The position numbers were made by a program, and so were the translations under genes. From Akkermansiaceae bacterium (GTDB taxonomy: Bacteria; Verrucomicrobiota; Verrucomicrobiia; Verrucomicrobiales; Akkermansiaceae), in NCBI GenBank assembly GCA_024233135.1, contig JACKPZ010000002.1, positions 186,001 to 250,000 of the forward strand: DNA of 64,000 nt, read 5' to 3'. The notes under the pieces are model-generated. The model was not told the origin of the DNA, made no database searches, and saw nothing but the letters and a program-made list of their open reading frames with translations. Positions 26,101 through 33,872 of the stretch are shown here, piece after piece (position 1 is the first letter of the stretch; every line of letters starts with the position of its first letter).

Positions 26101-28457
26101 ACGGCTTGCTCGGCCTCGCCTTCCACCCGGACTACGGGACCAACGGCTACTTCTACGTCGCCTACACGGTCAACCAGGCGGGCAACTACTTCCAGCGGGT
26201 CTCCCGTTTCAGCCGCGATGCAGGCGACGCGACGATCGCCGACCCCGCCAGCGAAGTCGTCCTGCTCCACATCGACGACTTCGGCCTCAACCACAACGGC
26301 GGCGACCTCCACTTCGGCCCCGAAGATGGATATCTCTACTACGGCACGGGCGACGGGGAAAACTCCGGCAACGGGCAGTTGCGGAGCCAGCGGATCGACG
26401 ACGATTTTTACTCCGGCATCTTCCGGATGGATGTGGACAAGTCTCCCGGCAGCCTCCCGCCGAGTCCCCACGCCTCGATTCCCACCGACAACGGCGTGGC
26501 GCGTTTCAACGTGCCGCCGGACAACCCCTTCGTGCACACCAGCCTCGGCGGCACATGGGACGGCATGTTCAACGGCGTCGATTACTCCGGCTCGCTGGCA
26601 TCGGTGCGCACCGAGTTCTGGGCCGTCGGCATCCGCCACGCATGGCGCATGTCGTTCGACCCGCTCACCGGCGACCTGTGGGAAGGCGATGTCGGCCAGG
26701 ATCTCTACGAGGAAATCAACCGGATCGAAAAAGGCGGCAACTACGGCTGGGCCTACCGCGAGGGCGCCCATGATTTCACCGGCGAGCGCGGCAGCGCGCC
26801 CACCGGTTTCACGTCCACCGATCCGGTCTACGAATACGTTCACACCGGCGTGGCCGGAGGCGACGCGGCGTTCAAGGGCAACTCCGTCGTCGGCGGATAT
26901 GTCTATCGCGGCACGCGCTATCCCTCGCTGGCCGGCGCCTATGTCTTCAGTGACTCGGTTTCCGGCCACGTCTGGCAGATGGACACCGGCAGCGGCGCCG
27001 CCACCCGGCTCACCGGCCTGCCCGGCGCCTACGGCGTGATCTCCTCACAAGGCGTGGACCCATCGAATCAGGACCTCCTGTTCTGCGCCTACCTCGCCGG
27101 CAAGATCATGCGCCTCGCCACCAGCGACAGCGGCGGCGGCGGCTTCCCCGCCACCCTCAGCGAGACCGGCCTTTTCGCCGATCTAACGGACCTCTCGCCC
27201 TCCCCCGGCCTGCTCCCCTACGAACCGAACCTTCGTTTCTGGAGCGACCACGCCGACAAGACCCGCTGGTTCGCCATCCCGGACTCCGTGGGCAGGATGA
27301 CCTATCAACGCGAAGGCCTGTGGGACTATCCCGACGGCACGGTGTGGGTGAAACATTTCGACCTCGACATGAGCCGCGGCAACCCGGCGACCGCGAAGCG
27401 CATCGAGACCCGCGTGCTCGTCAAAAAATCCGACGGCGGAGCGTACGGCGTGAGCTACCGGTGGAACGAGGAGCAGACCGAGGCTTATCTCGTTGAAGAC
27501 GCCGGCGTCGAGTTCGACCTCCAGATCGACGACCACGGGACGCCGCACACCCAGCGCTGGTCGATCCCCGGGCGCACGAGCTGCCTCACGTGCCACGGCG
27601 ACAACGCGCTCTCGTTCCACACCCGCCAGCTCAACAAGACCGCATCCATCCACGGATTCACCGGCAACCAGATCGAGCTGCTTTCCAACTACGGCTATCT
27701 CGCCAACACCCCGGACCCGGTGGACGCGCTCGGTTTCCACGTCCGCGCCGATGAAACGCAGTATCCGCTGGAACGCCGGGTCCGCTCCTACTTCGACGTC
27801 AACTGCGCCTACTGCCACCAGGACGGCGGCAGCGTCGGCGGCTTCTGGGACGGCCGCGAATCCCTCACGCTCGAACAAACCGGACTCATCATGGGTGTCG
27901 CCACGCAAGCCGGCAACGATCCCGCCAACCGCTACATCGTCCCCGGCGACACGCTCCACAGCATCGTCCTCCAGCGCATGGCCGGCACCAACGGATTCAC
28001 CCGCATGCCGCCGCTCGCCACCGCGGAGATCGACGAGGAAAGCGTCCAACTCGTCAGCGACTGGATCAACGACGTGCTCCCCTACCGGCCGCTCTATGAC
28101 CAGTGGCGCGATACCTTCTTCACCCCCGGCGATCCGCAGGGCGCGCGCGACATCGATGCCGACGGAGACGGGCTCACCAACTATCAGGAATTCCTGCTCG
28201 GCAGCTCGCCACTCTCCGGTGCCGGTTTCTGGCAGGCACAGGTCTCCCCCGGAGGCGGAAACCCCACGATCGGTTTCCTCCGGAAGGCCTACCGCCACTA
28301 CAAACTCGAAAGCAGCGGCGACCTCGGCGAATGGAACCTTTGGGACCTACCCGACCTCGAGGACAACTACGTCGAAACCGACACCTGGACCGAGATCCCC
28401 TTCATCCCCCCCTCCGAGGGCGGCATGTTCTTCCGCTTCCAGGTGTCCGAACCGTAA
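23103..28457 (+). CDS. LamG x3 / glucose-sorbosone dehydrogenase / cytochrome c-like fusion protein
   Basis: The start is the first ATG of the pair at 23103/23106 because MMSFFPSARSLCRTALALGAAILPARA is a good signal peptide; earlier in-frame codons overlap the divergent gene's leader. The 1784 residues contain three homologous LamG-like lectin domains (about 29-286, 300-547, 562-819, each with WQR(I/L/V)FDFG and NNWIGRS), a cadherin-like domain (820-904), a PQQ-type glucose/sorbosone dehydrogenase beta-propeller (923-1337, with GLLGLAFHPDY, GNYGWAYREG), a region like the HNE_0200/TIGR03806 family (1349-1661) with heme-binding CLTCH (1494) and CAYCH (1568), and a C-terminal module with DADGDGLTNYQEFLLG. 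It would bind glycan, oxidise a sugar and pass electrons to heme, outside the cytoplasm. Substrate is unknown. Confidence 0.88.
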   Translation: MMSFFPSARSLCRTALALGAAILPARADLTERWSFNDNPGAVAAGSVAADSISGKPATIQGQGAAYDGAALVLPGSTNGNEPESIVSAYIDLPNGILSSRTDATVEIWATPLGSRQWQRIFDFGNMEGAGDGAGETGEWTGTLTTAPGAGIRASDEFALTFNVNNDLNSQRLYGRLNYNGPGQVNLYSEIANATTAGQRYHYVVTFEDGVGAAGGGRETWFRDGVQIASLDVPFHLSDLDDVNNWIGRSQFTNDWLSYASFDEVRLYDHVLGISEITANLAAGPDLLVDPPDPVDPPVPDHLWVFNDGADSEVEAGTAFADSIGGMIATLRGNGGTLSQTALQLPGTTTGNQSAAGISAYLDLPNGILSAQPSITFEAWAAPLSSKNWQRLFDFGRCVTTSGNGAVPGEILDGPSAPGNTAGYDNLSLTFNNAGNLNSQQLEGQNDGGAPQYTFSNAATTPGTMYHYVFVVEDTATGCQARWYRDGVLQNSDDFPFHTSDIEDVNNWIGRSMYSGDSNSNMALDELRIYRRAITAAEALASYQAGPDPTIGPPEPLPPVPVPIHRWSFNEPDGSVSPGTVYNDVATGEPASLLGNGAAISGNALVLPGSTNSNQAAGTISAYLSLRDGIVSGHPSLSVESWITPLSSLYWQRVFDFGNSTVTVNSTNPGEIIDGAAAPGYFEASDNLFLSLNVNNTLGTHRFAAKLNGGGETGQNYDLSGITGSGSEYHFVLTVQDGAGSYGSTGCQAKWFRDGVVRGSIDLNFRLTELQDFNNWIGRSNWSADSGSHIAINELRFHDRALASAEITASYQAGPDAVFAPPVAHDDGVTLHDGQKALVDVLGNDEGAPIASTLEILTGPSSGTASLKNGGILYQHAGGTTTDSFTYRVGNASGATADGNVTINVSGNLRIDNAALAMPTEPPATSWQLVDALPGLTFSRPICLTPVPGDAKQLYVCEQGGVIRRVADVTSPAPATNVFLDLTTLGVGFNVGPLLAGQPENGLLGLAFHPDYGTNGYFYVAYTVNQAGNYFQRVSRFSRDAGDATIADPASEVVLLHIDDFGLNHNGGDLHFGPEDGYLYYGTGDGENSGNGQLRSQRIDDDFYSGIFRMDVDKSPGSLPPSPHASIPTDNGVARFNVPPDNPFVHTSLGGTWDGMFNGVDYSGSLASVRTEFWAVGIRHAWRMSFDPLTGDLWEGDVGQDLYEEINRIEKGGNYGWAYREGAHDFTGERGSAPTGFTSTDPVYEYVHTGVAGGDAAFKGNSVVGGYVYRGTRYPSLAGAYVFSDSVSGHVWQMDTGSGAATRLTGLPGAYGVISSQGVDPSNQDLLFCAYLAGKIMRLATSDSGGGGFPATLSETGLFADLTDLSPSPGLLPYEPNLRFWSDHADKTRWFAIPDSVGRMTYQREGLWDYPDGTVWVKHFDLDMSRGNPATAKRIETRVLVKKSDGGAYGVSYRWNEEQTEAYLVEDAGVEFDLQIDDHGTPHTQRWSIPGRTSCLTCHGDNALSFHTRQLNKTASIHGFTGNQIELLSNYGYLANTPDPVDALGFHVRADETQYPLERRVRSYFDVNCAYCHQDGGSVGGFWDGRESLTLEQTGLIMGVATQAGNDPANRYIVPGDTLHSIVLQRMAGTNGFTRMPPLATAEIDEESVQLVSDWINDVLPYRPLYDQWRDTFFTPGDPQGARDIDADGDGLTNYQEFLLGSSPLSGAGFWQAQVSPGGGNPTIGFLRKAYRHYKLESSGDLGEWNLWDLPDLEDNYVETDTWTEIPFIPPSEGGMFFRFQVSEP

Positions 28458-28510
28458 GGGCCACGAGGACGAACGGACGAGGACTTGGTGACACGGCGCG
28501 GGCGCTCGTC

Positions 28511-29296
28511 TCAGCGGATGCCCATGTCCTTGCGCATGGCGGCGACCATTTTGATGAATCGGAGGTCGGCCTCGGGATTGGATTCGTTGTCGAAATTGAG
28601 TCCGTAGGGCCAGAAGTGCATGCGGTCGGCGTGGAGGATGGCGTCGGGGCCGTCGAACTCGCGGAGCTGTTTGAGGGCGTGGCGGCCGGTCCACTTGCCG
28701 TCCTTGATGTTGGAACCCCACTCCGGGTGGGTGCCGATGCCGAGCGTGTGGCTGATCTCATGGAGCGCGACCCGGCGGCTGATGCTGCCGCCCCAGTTGA
28801 TCCAGCCGTCGTAGTTGGCGTCGGCCGTTGGGGTGCCCGGGCTGTTGTTGGCGGTGACGTGTTTCTTGAAGTCGCCGTGTTCGTTGAGGAAAGAAATCGC
28901 GGCGTCCATCGCATCGACGATGCGTTTCTTCCGATCCTCCGGCCAGTTTTCCGATCCCCCGGACAAGCCGTAGGTGAGCGGGCCTTCGAGAAACCCGGCG
29001 CGTTTCTCCGCCGCCAGGCGTTTCTTTTCCTCCTCCGCCTCGGCAGCGGCCTTTTCTTTTGCCTTCTCCGCCAGCTTCGACGCGTGGACGAGATCCTCCC
29101 CCACCAGCAGGTCGGGGGCGATGGTGACGGTTTTCCCATCGCCGCGGCGGATGACGACGCCCTCCGCATCCGCTCGGACGAACTCGCCCGTCACCTGGCG
29201 GCCATCCGTGGACGTCCATGTGCGCGGCTCGGCCCAGGTGACCGGCGCGAGGCAACAGGAGAACGCGGACAGGGCGAGGACGGCCGGACGCATCAT
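28511..29296 (-). CDS. Secreted metzincin-like zinc metallopeptidase with SHD1-like domain
   Basis: The start is the ATG at 29296 (MMRPAVLALSAFSCC, signal peptide ending TWA), which overlaps the upstream gene's stop as ATGA. The 261-residue product has a small beta domain like SHD1 (about 25-70, RTWTSTDGRQVTGEF), a charged coiled-coil linker (about 75-100) and a peptidase-like domain. The latter has HEISHTLGIGTH, a full HExxHxxGxxH zinc site, and a plausible Met-turn (DRMHFWPYG) about 45 residues later. These two features together define metzincins. I do not recognise a precise peptidase family; substrates are unknown. Coupled translation with the cadherin-like protein upstream suggests the two act together. 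It is convergent with the LamG-dehydrogenase gene. Confidence 0.78.
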   Translation of the reverse strand: MMRPAVLALSAFSCCLAPVTWAEPRTWTSTDGRQVTGEFVRADAEGVVIRRGDGKTVTIAPDLLVGEDLVHASKLAEKAKEKAAAEAEEEKKRLAAEKRAGFLEGPLTYGLSGGSENWPEDRKKRIVDAMDAAISFLNEHGDFKKHVTANNSPGTPTADANYDGWINWGGSISRRVALHEISHTLGIGTHPEWGSNIKDGKWTGRHALKQLREFDGPDAILHADRMHFWPYGLNFDNESNPEADLRFIKMVAAMRKDMGIR

Positions 29297-30270
29297 TTCT
29301 CGGTTTCCATGGAGACAATCCGGAACGTGCCGCCGACCGAACCGGTGGAATCGAAACAGTAGAGTTCGAAACGGCCTTCTTTCCGGGACTTGAAGCGCAG
29401 CAGGTAGGCCGCGGAACCGCCACCTTCGGTTTGGAACGTGATGCGGCACTTGGTTTTCGAGAGCCGGTTGTAGACGACTTCGCCACTCTCGAACTGGCGG
29501 CGGGTGAACTGGATCAAGTCGCGGCCGAGGTCCTCGGGATCGTCCGACTGCGTGGTTTTTGTTTTTGCTTCCAGAGCGAACAAGTTGCGTGGCGTCCAGC
29601 TCCATTGGTTCGGCATCACCGTGAGCACGACGCTGGCGCGCTTCGAATACAACTCGCCGTCGCCCGTTTGATAGTCGAAGCGAACCTTCCCCTTGAAGCC
29701 CTTCTTCGCGACAAACCTCACCCTGCCGTTGCGGCTGACGGAAAGTTTCCCCGCCTTCGCGGGCGGTTTCCCGACCAAGCGGTAAAACAACTTGTACGAT
29801 GGGGCCTCGACGTCGGAACCCTTCAACCGAAATGTTTTCCTGCGCCCGAACACCTCGGTCCGGATGTTGCGGGCCACCGGCGGATCATTCACCGCGGAAA
29901 CCTCGATATCGACCGCCGCCGGAGCGGAAAAGAGGGCTCCATCGCCGACGATGAAACGGAATCCGTCGATCCCGAACGCGTTCCTGTCCGGCACATACAC
30001 GAGTTTCGGCGGCGTCCCGGTGAGGCGGCCGAATTTCGGTGACTCGACAATCTCGTACGTGAGCGGCTCGTGTTCCGGATCGATGCCGCGAAGATCGACC
30101 GCTTGTTCCTCGTCCTCGGTGCCCCTGAGCCGCTGCGAGTAGGCCACGGGCGGATCATCGACGCCCGGAGTATCCGGCGGCAGAACGATCGAATCTCCCG
30201 GCGCCGCCACGGTGGCCCCCGTGGCGAACAAGCCGGCGAGAAGGATGGCGTGGATCAGGCGGATCATCAT
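29293..30270 (-). CDS. Secreted protein with cadherin-like repeats, unknown function
   Basis: The start is the ATG at 30270 (MMIRLIHAILLAGLF, signal peptide ending TVAA). In-frame codons upstream lack signal character. The 325 residues include two cadherin-like/Big_9-type beta-sandwich domains (about 35-125 and 125-225), with TYEIVESPKFGRLTGTPPKL, VNDPPVARNIR and GKVRFDYQTGDGE. They are followed by a C-terminal beta domain of about 100 residues that I cannot name, ending GTFRIVSMETEK. Its stop overlaps the metzincin-like gene's start by 4 nt (ATGA), indicating translational coupling. It probably serves as a surface adhesin or a partner for the peptidase. No catalytic residues were seen. Confidence 0.8.
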   Translation of the reverse strand: MMIRLIHAILLAGLFATGATVAAPGDSIVLPPDTPGVDDPPVAYSQRLRGTEDEEQAVDLRGIDPEHEPLTYEIVESPKFGRLTGTPPKLVYVPDRNAFGIDGFRFIVGDGALFSAPAAVDIEVSAVNDPPVARNIRTEVFGRRKTFRLKGSDVEAPSYKLFYRLVGKPPAKAGKLSVSRNGRVRFVAKKGFKGKVRFDYQTGDGELYSKRASVVLTVMPNQWSWTPRNLFALEAKTKTTQSDDPEDLGRDLIQFTRRQFESGEVVYNRLSKTKCRITFQTEGGGSAAYLLRFKSRKEGRFELYCFDSTGSVGGTFRIVSMETEK

Positions 30271-30372
30271 CGGGCTGAGAGCAGGATTTCCGAACGGTCG
30301 CTTGAAAACACCATCCGGAATCCCCATGAAAGGACAAGGGGAAATTCTCCCTCGCAAGACCGCCCGCCGCGT

Positions 30373-31710
30373 TCAGACGTGCCGCAGCACGATGCTCTCG
30401 TAGAGTTCCTGCCGGCCGCTGGCGGGCGTGATCTCGCCTTGACCGTGCGCGATCTTGTGGAGGTCTTCCAGTGATAGTCCGCACTCTTCGTAGGCTTTGC
30501 CGTCGCCACTGTCGAAGGACGCGTAGCGGGCTTTCCGCATGCCCGGGATCTCGGAGCCTGTGAGGATCTTTTCCGCGGCGAGGGCACCGCGGGCGAAGGC
30601 GTCCATGCCGGCGACGTGGGCGATGAAGAGGTCCTCGGGGTCGGTCGAGTTGCGGCGGATCTTGGCGTCGAAGTTGATGCCGCCGTTGGAAAAACCTCCG
30701 GCTTGGAAGATGATCATCATCGCCTCGGCAAGCTCGATGGGATCCACCGGGAACTGGTCGGTGTCCCAGCCGTTCTGGACGTCGCCGCGGTTCGCATCGA
30801 CGCTGCCAAGCAGTCCGGCGTCGGCGGAGACCTGGAGTTCGTGCGGGAACGTGTGGCCGGCGAGCGTGGCGTGGTTGGCCTCGATGTTGAGCGCGAAATC
30901 GCCGAGCAGGTCGAACTCGCGGAGGAATCCGATGACAGTGGCGGCGTCGAAGTCGTATTGGTGTTTCGTCGGCTCGCAGGGCTTCGGCTCGATGAAGAAT
31001 TTCCCTTGGAAACCATTGGCCCGGGCGTAGTCGCGGGCGATCGTGAGGAAACGGGCGAAGTGCTCGCGCTCGCGTTTCATATCGGTGTTGAGCAGCGAGA
31101 GATATCCCTCGCGGCCGCCCCAGAACACATATCCTTCGCCGCCGAGGGCGATGGTGGCGTCGATGGCCCCCTTGAGCTGGCCGCCGGCGCGGGCGAGGAT
31201 GGCGAACTCGGGATTCGTCGAGGCGCCGTTCATGAAACGCGGATTGCTGAAGAGGTTCGCGGTGCCCCACAGCAGCTTCACGCCGGACGCGTCCTGTTTC
31301 TCCTTGAGATAGGGAACGATGGCCGCCATTCGCTGCTCGAACTCGGCAAGGCTGGTGCCCGGCTCGTCGATGATGTCGGTGTCGTGGAAACAATAATACG
31401 GCGCGCCGAGCTTGGTGATGAACTCGAAGGCGGCGTCCGCCTTGTCCTTCGCCCGCTGGACGGGATCGACCGCATCCGTCCAAGGCATCGGCCGGGTCGG
31501 TGCGCCGAAGGGATCGCCGCCGTTGCCGCAGAAGCTGTGCCAGTAGGCGACGGCGAACCGCATCCATTCGCCGAGCGGCTTGCCCATCACAACGCGTGCG
31601 GCGTCATAGTGGCGGAACGCGAGCGGATTCGTGCTGTCGGGGCCTTCGTAGGCGATGGGGTCGATGTTCGGGAACCAGGTTTTCGAGCCGAGGGTCAGTT
31701 TCGTGGACAT
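30373..31710 (-). CDS. xylA: Xylose isomerase
   Basis: The 445-residue enzyme converts D-xylose to D-xylulose in the cytoplasm, the first step of xylose use. Length is typical of the long (class II) XylA. Family marks are WHSFCGNGGDPFG (about 57-69), the catalytic FHDTDI (His 109, Asp 112), FWGGREGY and FIEPKPCEPTKHQYDFD, with metal ligands in these blocks. It lies directly downstream of an AraC-type regulator gene on the same strand and precedes no xylulokinase in view. Two 11-bp direct repeats in the 104-bp gap upstream (31771-31811) look like an operator. The nearby GH10 xylanase and GH127 genes supply pentoses, so the neighbourhood makes a xylan/arabinoxylan use locus. Confidence 0.95.
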   Translation of the reverse strand: MSTKLTLGSKTWFPNIDPIAYEGPDSTNPLAFRHYDAARVVMGKPLGEWMRFAVAYWHSFCGNGGDPFGAPTRPMPWTDAVDPVQRAKDKADAAFEFITKLGAPYYCFHDTDIIDEPGTSLAEFEQRMAAIVPYLKEKQDASGVKLLWGTANLFSNPRFMNGASTNPEFAILARAGGQLKGAIDATIALGGEGYVFWGGREGYLSLLNTDMKREREHFARFLTIARDYARANGFQGKFFIEPKPCEPTKHQYDFDAATVIGFLREFDLLGDFALNIEANHATLAGHTFPHELQVSADAGLLGSVDANRGDVQNGWDTDQFPVDPIELAEAMMIIFQAGGFSNGGINFDAKIRRNSTDPEDLFIAHVAGMDAFARGALAAEKILTGSEIPGMRKARYASFDSGDGKAYEECGLSLEDLHKIAHGQGEITPASGRQELYESIVLRHV

Positions 31711-31770
31711 GGGTTATGAGTCGGGGTTTGTGGAAGGGAGCCTGGCACATCGCGGCGGGCCGCGCCTTGA

Positions 31771-31811
31771 CGATCGGACCAATCGAACACACGGCTAGCA
31801 CGATCGGACCA
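31771..31811 (-). promoter_or_regulatory. Candidate AraC-type operator upstream of xylA
   Basis: The 11-mer cgatcggacca occurs at 31771 and again at 31801, exactly 30 bp apart, which is about three helical turns. AraC-family activators bind direct repeats in this kind of phasing. The pair lies 60 bp upstream of the xylA start and just past the regulator gene's stop. Confidence 0.6.
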
Positions 31812-31814
31812 CGG

Positions 31815-32711
31815 TCAGACACGGGCCCTGCGGCGAAACTCGGTGGGTGTGCGCCCGGTCGCGTCGCGGAACTTGCGGGCGAAGTAGTTGCTGTCGGAAA
31901 AACCGGTTTCGTAGGCGATTTCCGTCATGTTCAGATCCGACTGGCGGAGCAGGCGTTTCGCCGCCTCGACGCGCAGACCGATGAGAAAATCGATGGGCGA
32001 GGCCCCGGTCGCCTTGCGGAAGACGCGCAGCAGGTTCGTGCGCGAAAGACGGGCCGCCTTGGCGAGCGAATCGAGCGTCCACGGCTCGGCGTAGCGTTGC
32101 TCCAGCGTGCTGATGAGGTTTCCCATGCGCAGCAGGGCGCGGCTTTCACCGACCTCGCTCTCACCGTAGCGGCGGGCGAGAAACACCATCAGTTCCACCA
32201 AGAGGCCAAGCAACACCGCTTCATGACCGGGTTTCCTCATTTCGGATTCCCGCTCGATCTGCTCGGCGATCGCCTCGGCCGTCCCGAGATCGTCGCGCGG
32301 GAGATCGAGCCGGCTGGAAAACCGGTGGGCGCTGCGGAACGACGGCTCCAGCAAAAACAGGGCGCTGTATCCGGGCAAGCGGCGCAGCAAGCCCTCCGGC
32401 AGCGGCAGTCGCGCGGGATCATACATCACGTTCACCAGCACCAGGTCCTGCCGCTCGCGGAAGCAGTGCACCTGGCTGCCCTGCACGACGAACACGTTGC
32501 CCGCGGAGACCGGAAACGACTCGCCCTCGAGCAGGTGCAGACCCCGCCCCGCCGTCACCAGAACCAGCTCGCAGAAGTCGTGATAGTGATCGATCTCCGT
32601 CACATCGTGAGGGTGCGACGGCCGGCCGGCCGGCTCGGTGCGCACCACACGCGCCGTCACCGGAAACCCGTTCCGGCCGAAGTAATCGGCTCCTCTCGCC
32701 AGCACCGCCAT
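31815..32711 (-). CDS. AraC-family transcriptional regulator with cupin sensor domain
   Basis: The 298-residue protein has an N-terminal cupin-like ligand domain (about 10-150) with HYHDFCELVLV and GNVFVVQGSQVHCF, and a C-terminal AraC double HTH (about 195-295). The latter includes LDSLAKAARLSRTNLLRVF and the family signature IAYETGFSDSNYFARKFRD. It resembles sugar-responsive activators of the RhaS/XylR/MelR kind. Its gene is immediately upstream of xylA, and the direct repeats in between are its likely binding site. Control of xylA by xylose or a xylan oligomer is inferred. The xylanase gene precedes it on the same strand, so it may be part of one transcript from that side. Confidence 0.9.
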   Translation of the reverse strand: MAVLARGADYFGRNGFPVTARVVRTEPAGRPSHPHDVTEIDHYHDFCELVLVTAGRGLHLLEGESFPVSAGNVFVVQGSQVHCFRERQDLVLVNVMYDPARLPLPEGLLRRLPGYSALFLLEPSFRSAHRFSSRLDLPRDDLGTAEAIAEQIERESEMRKPGHEAVLLGLLVELMVFLARRYGESEVGESRALLRMGNLISTLEQRYAEPWTLDSLAKAARLSRTNLLRVFRKATGASPIDFLIGLRVEAAKRLLRQSDLNMTEIAYETGFSDSNYFARKFRDATGRTPTEFRRRARV

Positions 32712-32762
32712 GCCCGCATTAGCACAAACGAAATGGCCGATTGCAAGTTCCGTGGAAAGAGA

Positions 32763-33863
32763 TCAGCGGGACCGAGCCACTTTCAGCACGGCGTTGAAGG
32801 CGGGCTTCGGTGCGAGCTTGCGGTCGAAGAGCAGCGGGTGGTTCGTCCGTCCGCGGATGGGGAAGTTGTTGAGCCAGGAGCTTCCGTCGTCGAGGCCCCA
32901 GAAGGTGACCCGGCCGAGGTGTTTCCGGTTCCGGAGGAAGACTTCAAACAACGAGGCGTAGCGATCGGCGAGTTGCTGTTGGACCTCGGCGGGAAGACCG
33001 TCGACATAGGGATTGAGCTCCGGCGCGGCGGCTTCACGGCGGGAGACATCGGCGACGCCCGGGTTTCCACGCGAGGGGAGGACGCTCACGTCGAGTTCGG
33101 TGATCATCACCTTGAGGCCGAGCTCCGCGAAGTCGCGGATGGCCGCATCCACTTCCGCGGACGGAGGATGAGCCAGGCTGTAGTGGCCCTGCATGCCGAC
33201 CGCGTCGATGGGCACGCCGCGCTCGATCAGTCGCTTGAGCATCGCGATGGCACGGGCGCGTTTGCCACGGTCCACCATGCCATAATCGTTGTAGTAGAGC
33301 TCCGCATCGGGATCGGCGGCTTTGGCGAAACGGAACGCGTGCTCGATGAAATCCTCGCCGATGATGCGTTTCCACGGCGAGTCCCGCAGTCCTCCGGGGC
33401 CGTCGGAAACCGCTTCGTTGACGACATCCCAGCCATGGACGCGTCCTTTGTAGCGGCCTACGACCGTTTCGATGTGTTCCCTCATCCGCGCGAGCAATTC
33501 GTCGCGGGTGGCGTCTCCCCCGCCCTCGCCGCGGAACACCCAGTCCGGCGTCTGGCTGTGCCAGACGAGCGTGTGGCCGATCACCTTCATCCGGTGCTTC
33601 TTCGCGAACGCGAGATAGGCGTCCGCGGCGTCGAAACGAGAGCGTCCCGGCGCCGGATGGATCCCCTGCCACTTCATGTCGTTCTCCGCGGTAACGGCGG
33701 AGAACTGGCGGGCGGCGAGTTTCGATGCGGCGGGGTTGCGGCCGTCGACCTGCGAGGAATTGAGCGCGACGCCGATGAGGAAATCATCGTCAAACGCCTC
33801 GCGCAGAACCGGCTCCGCGGCGGCGCAGGAGCAAACGAGCAGAACGAGGGCGAAGCGGATCAT
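32763..33863 (-). CDS. GH10 endo-1,4-beta-xylanase
   Basis: The 366-residue secreted enzyme cleaves internal beta-1,4 bonds of xylan. A signal peptide (about 1-17; MIRFALVLLVCSCAAA, possibly a lipoprotein since Cys residues sit near the cleavage point) leads to a single GH10 TIM barrel. The family sites are complete: TAENDMKW, HTLVWHSQTP, acid/base Glu 150 in WDVVNEAV, and nucleophile Glu 256 in ITELDVS, with FWGLDDGSSWL near the end. Length is that of a barrel with no binding module. It lies between the AraC regulator and the frame-broken GH127 gene, all on the minus strand. GH127 (stop 33873) is only 9 nt upstream, so co-transcription is likely. Confidence 0.94.
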   Translation of the reverse strand: MIRFALVLLVCSCAAAEPVLREAFDDDFLIGVALNSSQVDGRNPAASKLAARQFSAVTAENDMKWQGIHPAPGRSRFDAADAYLAFAKKHRMKVIGHTLVWHSQTPDWVFRGEGGGDATRDELLARMREHIETVVGRYKGRVHGWDVVNEAVSDGPGGLRDSPWKRIIGEDFIEHAFRFAKAADPDAELYYNDYGMVDRGKRARAIAMLKRLIERGVPIDAVGMQGHYSLAHPPSAEVDAAIRDFAELGLKVMITELDVSVLPSRGNPGVADVSRREAAAPELNPYVDGLPAEVQQQLADRYASLFEVFLRNRKHLGRVTFWGLDDGSSWLNNFPIRGRTNHPLLFDRKLAPKPAFNAVLKVARSR

Positions 33864-33872
33864 CGATGAACC

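Noticed and set aside
28103..29362. 419-codon plus-strand frame crossing a convergent gene end
   Set aside because: It spans two real genes in other frames and has no signal or domain.
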